DNA of 64,000 nucleotides from contig OU015498.1 in NCBI GenBank assembly GCA_907164885.2, positions 122,965,727 through 123,029,726 on the forward strand, written 5' to 3'. The translations under genes were made by a program, and so were the position numbers. This DNA comes from Dolomedes plantarius. Taxonomy: Eukaryota > Arthropoda > Arachnida > Araneae > Dolomedidae. The notes under the pieces are model-generated. The model did not search any database, was not told where the DNA came from, and worked only from the letters and a program-made list of their open reading frames with translations. Numbering within the stretch: position 1 is the stretch's first letter; each line of letters begins with the position of its first letter. Positions 60,701 to 64,000 of this stretch are shown piece after piece.

Positions 60701-62053
60701 TCATCAGAGTAATGCTTTTTTAAAGGAAGCCATGGAAAAATAAATTCATAAGATTCTTGAAGATCCTGAAGAAAAACATACAAATCCAAAGACACTGAAA
60801 GCTGAATTTTCATTATTTGAGGCAACGAATAAAAGAACCGAAAACTTAGATTTTTTATTTGATGCCCTGAAAACTATAATACCAAGCTCAGTAGCTTGTG
60901 AACAACTATTTTCAATTTCAGGCAATATTGTGTCCAAAATAAGAACAAGACTTAGCCACCGTTCAGTGGATATTTTATGTTTTTTAAAATCCTATTTTCT
61001 TAGGAGAAATTAAAATTAGTGAAATAAATATAAATATTATTTGAAATTTGAAATTTTTGTTTGAGTTTTCATTATTTTGTGTAAGTAATGTGTAATCCTT
61101 AATTTATTTTATATTTTGACTTTGATATTGATTTCGGTTTTTGCTATTTTCTATAAATAAAATAAAATATTTTCCCTATTCTATTTTTTTTTGACAAAAA
61201 TTTGAAAACCGGCTAAAACTGGTTTTTTGGAAATCTGGAATTTGAAAACCGGTTTTTCAAAAAGTCGGTTTTTGTATAAACCCTATTTCCAAGCATAAGA
61301 AAATTGCCATTGATATACACCTAATTATGATTCCTTGGTTAGAGACATGCAAACTCAGTCTTCCCATTAATGTTAACATAATAAATTCTAAATCTGTCTT
61401 TATCTGTAGCTAATTTGAACTAATTTTGTCAATAATTACTCATATTGTTTTAATTCCCCTGGACGTGACTTTTTTTGCCCATTATGTATGTTGTTTTACA
61501 CGTAGATAGATACGTATGTTTGGACATATATTTTGCTTATATACCCATAGCTCGCGAGAGTGCACCTCATAATGAAACACGGTGTATAAACATAGTATGT
61601 ATTTTACACCTCCCCCTCCCCACTTAGACTATGCCTATGACAAGTCAATCGCGACACATTTTTAAGATAAAAAGTAGATCTTATGTACACAAAAGTTGGC
61701 CACCCCTGCTGTAAATAAACATATTAAGTAAATTATTTATTCATACTGAATGAAAGCTTTTATTATAGATGCATATGATTAAAGTTTTTAAAAAAAATTC
61801 TTTTATGCAGGTTGTTGGTGAACAAAATGGGAATTATGAAAGTCAGAAAAACAAGTTAAATGACAATGAGACATTTACTCAGCTGTGTAACTTGGAACGA
61901 CGCTGGCAGCATTTAGAACAAAATAATTTTTCCATGCAAGAGTTTGTTGCATCTAAGAGAGCTCAAACCGATTACTCAAAAAACAAGCAATCTGTGAAGC
62001 AAACCTTATCTTTGTTAAACGAAATGCTGCAAGAGCCTCTTTTGCAACGATAA
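48718..62053 (+). CDS. IFT74: Intraflagellar transport protein 74, eight coding exons
   Basis: IFT74 is a core IFT-B subunit. It pairs with IFT81 along a long coiled coil and helps carry tubulin into growing cilia. Coding exons: 48718-49257, 52675-52829, 52923-53043, 54829-54954, 56164-56501, 57521-57608, 58547-58732, 61811-62053. All introns are GT-AG, phases agree, and the total is 1797 bases (598 residues plus stop), near the usual 600. An in-frame TGA at 48697-48699 upstream supports the ATG. Residues 1-95 are basic and rich in Gly, Ser, Pro and Arg, as in the tubulin-binding N-terminus. From about 100 to the end it is coiled coil. The family motif NLERRWQHLEQNNF is at about 545-558. Introns carry several transposons but splice sites are intact. 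In spiders, cilia are confined to sensory neurons and sperm. Confidence 0.95.
49627..50452 (-). mobile_element. Tigger/pogo-like element in IFT74 intron
   Basis: The ends are CAGGTAACCCTCCTATAACA on the left and CACATAGCCCTCCTACAGCA reading in from the right, with TA on both sides. The minus strand near 49960-49850 keeps an acidic tail typical of Tigger transposases (NEEKGSESEGD, then LSSDEEEIY and a stop). GTGTTA.. AACGAAACCGTG repeats near the right end. No full transposase. Confidence 0.65.
50453..52674 (+). other. IFT74 intron sequence, nothing recognised
   Basis: AT-rich intron of the exon 1 to exon 2 interval, ending in the acceptor CACTTCCTATAG at 52674. Frames are short and biased by composition. 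Confidence 0.6.
53250..54538 (-). mobile_element. piggyBac-like element in IFT74 intron, degraded
   Basis: TTAA is present at both ends (53250-53253, 54535-54538), the piggyBac target. The left end reads CCCTACTGTTC after TTAA and the right end reads CTGTTACAAGTCC in the inverse direction. The minus strand near 54430-54150 gives a broken piggyBac transposase N-terminus (ESEVVQPDTNASVLSKD, then NVIKNTPGATRYAS in another frame). A cysteine-rich end seems to remain near 53850-53740. It is inactive. Confidence 0.65.
54955..56163 (+). repeat. IFT74 intron with a probable SINE/LINE 3' end
   Basis: 55395-55575 looks like the 3' end of a non-LTR element: CCTTGGCCCAACAGAATGG, then GCCTGGCCCACACTGGGCTG, then a (GAT)n tail at 55561-55577. 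No coding part accompanies it. The rest of the intron is unassigned. Confidence 0.4.
57984..58184 (+). CDS. Small ORF with a predicted single membrane segment, inside IFT74 intron
   Basis: 66 codons from ATG 57984 to a TGA at 58182-58184. The N-terminal 40 residues are polar (SIPNPVAVKQLNDKYSNVNN, then PGSFIRRDYLKYFF). A hydrophobic stretch of about 18 residues follows (FTIILASFMVMFIL) and a basic tail (NNKKLLKKYIK) closes it. It looks like a small type-II-like or tail-anchored membrane protein and less like random intron translation. I cannot name a family. A broken 75-bp relative lies at 7605-7690. It could be a nested gene, a processed retrocopy or a repeat-derived frame. It is on the same strand as IFT74, between exons 6 and 7. 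Confidence 0.4.
   Translation: MNYNFGSIPNPVAVKQLNDKYSNVNNPGSFIRRDYLKYFFSFTIILASFMVMFILNNKKLLKKYIK
58733..60017 (+). other. IFT74 last intron, left part
   Basis: AT-rich, with a tRNA SINE at 59685-59880 (listed separately). No other recognised feature. Confidence 0.5.
59685..59880 (-). mobile_element. tRNA-derived SINE
   Basis: Minus-strand boxes: GGCCAAAATGGCTAGGGCAC (box A-like) and GTGGGTTCAAATCC (box B) about 40 bases apart. The tail has TTTGTAGTCATTCGG. A degenerate copy of the same family is at 63590-63720. Located in the last IFT74 intron. Confidence 0.7.
60026..61708. mobile_element. hAT transposon in last IFT74 intron, host of a second hAT
   Basis: The ends are CAGGGGTGGCCAACAAGTCG and the inverse of CAGGGGTGGCCAACTTTTGT. 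The 8-bp CTGTAAAT flanks it at 60018-60025 and 61709-61716. Near the left end GATCGACCGGTCGATCGC forms a small palindrome. Without the nested element it is about 650 bp and non-coding. Confidence 0.9.
60255..61285 (+). mobile_element. hAT element, internally deleted (copy 2)
   Basis: Sister of 15811-16849, nearly identical over most of its length. Starts TAGGGTTTGATGGTTTTTCA, ends GTATAAACCCTA, with TTTCCAAG duplicated at 60247-60254 and 61286-61293. The same dimerisation remnant is present on plus (about 60885-61010), with differences that change residues. The internal deletion is shared, so this is a non-autonomous family mobilised in trans. Confidence 0.92.
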
Positions 62054-62310
62054 TTATTCTACTCCAGTTTTTGGAAGTGTTATATGGTGGAAAGGAAAGT
62101 AATAGCTTTACATATCATGCAAGTGAATAGATTCCTATTTACAGTAAATAGTAATTGAATTAAGAGTAAATAGTAATTGTATGATGAGGACTGCAAATTG
62201 CTTGATGATGTTTTTATTTAATAATTTTTAATAGGTTTTATTTATAAATGTATTCCTCCTCATGTACCATATGATTTTGGGTTCTGTGGTAATATTTTAC
62301 TATATGAGTG
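62054..62310 (+). other. IFT74 3' untranslated region, end not located
   Basis: AT-rich sequence after the stop at 62051-62053. I saw no AATAAA hexamer close by, so the polyadenylation site cannot be placed. Confidence 0.4.
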
Positions 62311-62593
62311 ATATAGAGCAGTGGTGCACAGACTGGGTCGCAAAAATAACTGGAGGGGTCACAGATTGTTTGAAGTAACTTTATATGATACTGAATTATT
62401 GATTTAAAAAAAGTTATGAATATGCTCTTTTTTTATTTTTGTTTTTTCATATTTACCTAAATGAGAATTTTTAAATGGAATATAAATACATATTAATATT
62501 TAAAGAGAACATTTTAGTCACATGAGATTAGCCAAAAACAAGTGCAACAGTTAAGTGAGACATTTTTTAATGTTATTATGCAAAGTAAATATA

Positions 62594-63395
62594 TACCGTA
62601 TTTTCCGCCATATAATGCACACTTTTAATACAAAAAATAAGATCGAAATTTACGGGTGCACATTATACGCCGGATATAAAAGTATAGATTTAAAAATAAG
62701 GAAAAGATGAACATAAAAAATTAGATTTCTACATGTACCTAAATGATGTTTATTTAAAAGAAATGACATACCTTATGAACTAAAAAATTTTAATTTTCAG
62801 TTAACATAAATCAGTGGCACACCCAGGGGGGGGCAAGGGCCTTGGCTCCCCCCCCCAAAGAAATAGAAATTGCATTATGAATATTGATTTTGCATTATAA
62901 ATATTTTTATCCATTCATCTCCCCCCCCCCCCATTGCATTATAAATATTTTTATCCGTTTATCTCGCCCCCCCCCCCAACAAAAAATCCTGGGTGTGCCA
63001 CTGACATAAATAGTTTGTCATATTCATCTTCTGTTATATCTTCAGACACATCACTGAATTCTGTTTCTGAAAGAGAAACCATCTGACTCCTAATTCTGCA
63101 AATTCATTTGGGTCAGAAATGCGTTCTTACCCCCTGTTTGCAGAATTATTTACTCCCTCAAGCATTTCCCCCACACACATATTGTTCCCCTTATCGCTTG
63201 TCAATTCAATATACTATTGTTTGAAAGCTTGGGAAAATTCTTCGAATGAATGACTTCAAAAGATAAGAGCAACACACATGTACATTTCAGGTGTCTTTGT
63301 CGAGAAAAGGGCGTGTGTTATACGGAGAAAATACCTAAAAATTAAAAAATGTAGTTTAAAATTATAGGTGCTCATTATACACCGAAAATACGGTA
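62594..63395. mobile_element. MITE with TACCGTATTTTC ends, middle layer
   Basis: Begins TACCGTATTTTCCGCCATAT and ends in the inverse of TACCGTATTTTCGGTGTATA. TA at the outer ends suggests a TA target. Single ends of similar type occur at about 21070. It contains the element at 62812-63003. Confidence 0.75.
62812..63003. mobile_element. 192-bp hAT MITE, inner layer
   Basis: Begins CAGTGGCACACCCAGGGGGG and ends in the inverse of CAGTGGCACACCCAGGATTT. ACATAAAT is duplicated at 62804-62811 and 63004-63011. The interior has an internal duplication (TTGCATTATAAATATTTTTA twice) and C runs. Confidence 0.9.
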
Positions 63396-63589
63396 CCCAA
63401 AATCTACAGTTAGATTTTTAAAATAGTTTGCTAAAATTTGCTTATTTTTTTCTGTTTTTTTTTCAGTAAATTTTTCTAATATTTTAGACTAAATGTTACT
63501 GTTACATAGGAATTTTTATTGGGGGTTGAGTGATTTTTAATGTTAAGAAACTGGGTCGCAGTCAAAAAAAGTTTGTGCACCACTGATAT

Positions 63590-63720
63590 AGAGAATGGCA
63601 CCTACATTTTGATGGCCATTTTGAATAGTTACAAACTTCTATGTTGAATGGAGGACTTGAAACTGTAGACTCTGGTACTGAGGACCAGCAGCATCCTTGC
63701 CGTTTGGTCATTGTCTTGCC
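63590..63720 (-). mobile_element. Degenerate tRNA-derived SINE
   Basis: The minus strand shares CTCAGTACCAGAGTCT and the following box-B-like TTTCAAGTCC with the SINE at 59685-59880. Box A is eroded. The remaining sequence to 64000 is AT-rich with nothing recognised. Confidence 0.6.
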
Positions 63721-64000
63721 CATTTCTGTATAAATGTTTTCTTTAAACTCATTTTCCTTGATTCATGATTTTTTTATTTACTATGCAATCAAATGCATCA
63801 ATAATGCATTGATTGCATGTTAATAGTTTGAATAATATCAAACCTTTTAAAATGATCTCTTGGTTCTATTTCTAGAAAGAATGATTTTTAAGATGCAATT
63901 GATTTTTATTTATTTATTTATTATTATTTTTTTAAGATCATAATTAAATGCTATTTTTCAAAATTTCCTATGATATTTTATAATTATTTATTTTCTTATT

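Larger units (their letters stand above)
62319..63585. mobile_element. hAT element, outer layer of a triple nest
   Basis: The ends are CAGTGGTGCACAGACTGGGT and the inverse of CAGTGGTGCACAAACTTTTT. ATATAGAG is duplicated at 62311-62318 and 63586-63593. It contains the element at 62594-63395. Confidence 0.9.

Overview
This 64 kb window is AT-rich animal nuclear DNA. It is most likely from an arthropod, and I favour a spider: the Tc1, BEL/Pao, tRNA-SINE and hAT complement resembles what I know of araneid genomes, but this is an inference and not proof. There is one clear host gene, IFT74, on the + strand from 48.7 to 62.1 kb. Eight coding exons have consensus splice sites and compatible phases and add up to 598 codons, close to the roughly 600 residues usual for this ciliary coiled-coil protein. 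About 1.27 kb upstream of its ATG lies a perfect palindromic X-box (GTTGCTATAGCAAC, 47432-47445), the RFX-factor site expected in promoters of intraflagellar-transport genes.

Nearly everything left of 47 kb is layered transposons. From 0 to 10 kb there are a Tc1 fragment cut by the window edge, a pogo/Tigger-like element (1989-2956), a deleted hAT (3745-4966), a second hAT with exact 8-bp target duplications (5046-6185), a tRNA-derived SINE (about 8604) and a mariner C-terminal scrap (about 9.6 kb). From 10.4 to 19.6 kb lies a decayed BEL/Pao retrotransposon on the - strand. Its left LTR holds a nearly full-length Tc1 (10741-12273) and its pol holds a hAT derivative (15811-16849). The region from 20.0 to 23.2 kb holds a LINE RNase H scrap, Helitron-like sequences with CTAG ends, 143-bp tandem repeats and a long TA microsatellite.

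From 23.17 to 34.74 kb there is a four-deep nest whose insertion order can be read at base level. A Tigger-like element is split by a Helitron (24171-34625). The Helitron is split by a very young Ty3/Gypsy element (24590-34304; 1265-bp LTRs, one difference seen; target duplication ATAGG). The Gypsy protease codons are split by a Merlin-like element (30023-31605; target duplication CAAAGTCA). This Gypsy element carries a UUUAAAC slippery heptamer two codons before the gag stop, placed to shift ribosomes -1 into pol.

From 35.6 to 45.9 kb: a Tigger transposase gene interrupted by a nearly full-length hAT (36080-38502), a palindrome of about 1.8 kb with arms near 690 bp (38.97-40.75 kb), a second degraded Gypsy pol (40.6-42.3 kb), a 5'-truncated non-LTR retrotransposon on + (42.3-45.6 kb) and a 200-bp inverted-repeat MITE.

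The IFT74 introns hold a Tigger-like MITE, a piggyBac derivative, a hAT carrying a second copy of the 15.8 kb hAT element, tRNA SINEs, and a 66-codon ORF with a predicted membrane segment (57984-58184) whose middle recurs, broken, at 7.6 kb. A triple-nested DNA-transposon stack follows the gene (62.3-63.6 kb). No tRNA, rRNA, CRISPR or bacterial feature was found. All family calls come from motifs and terminal structure read by eye; no database was searched.
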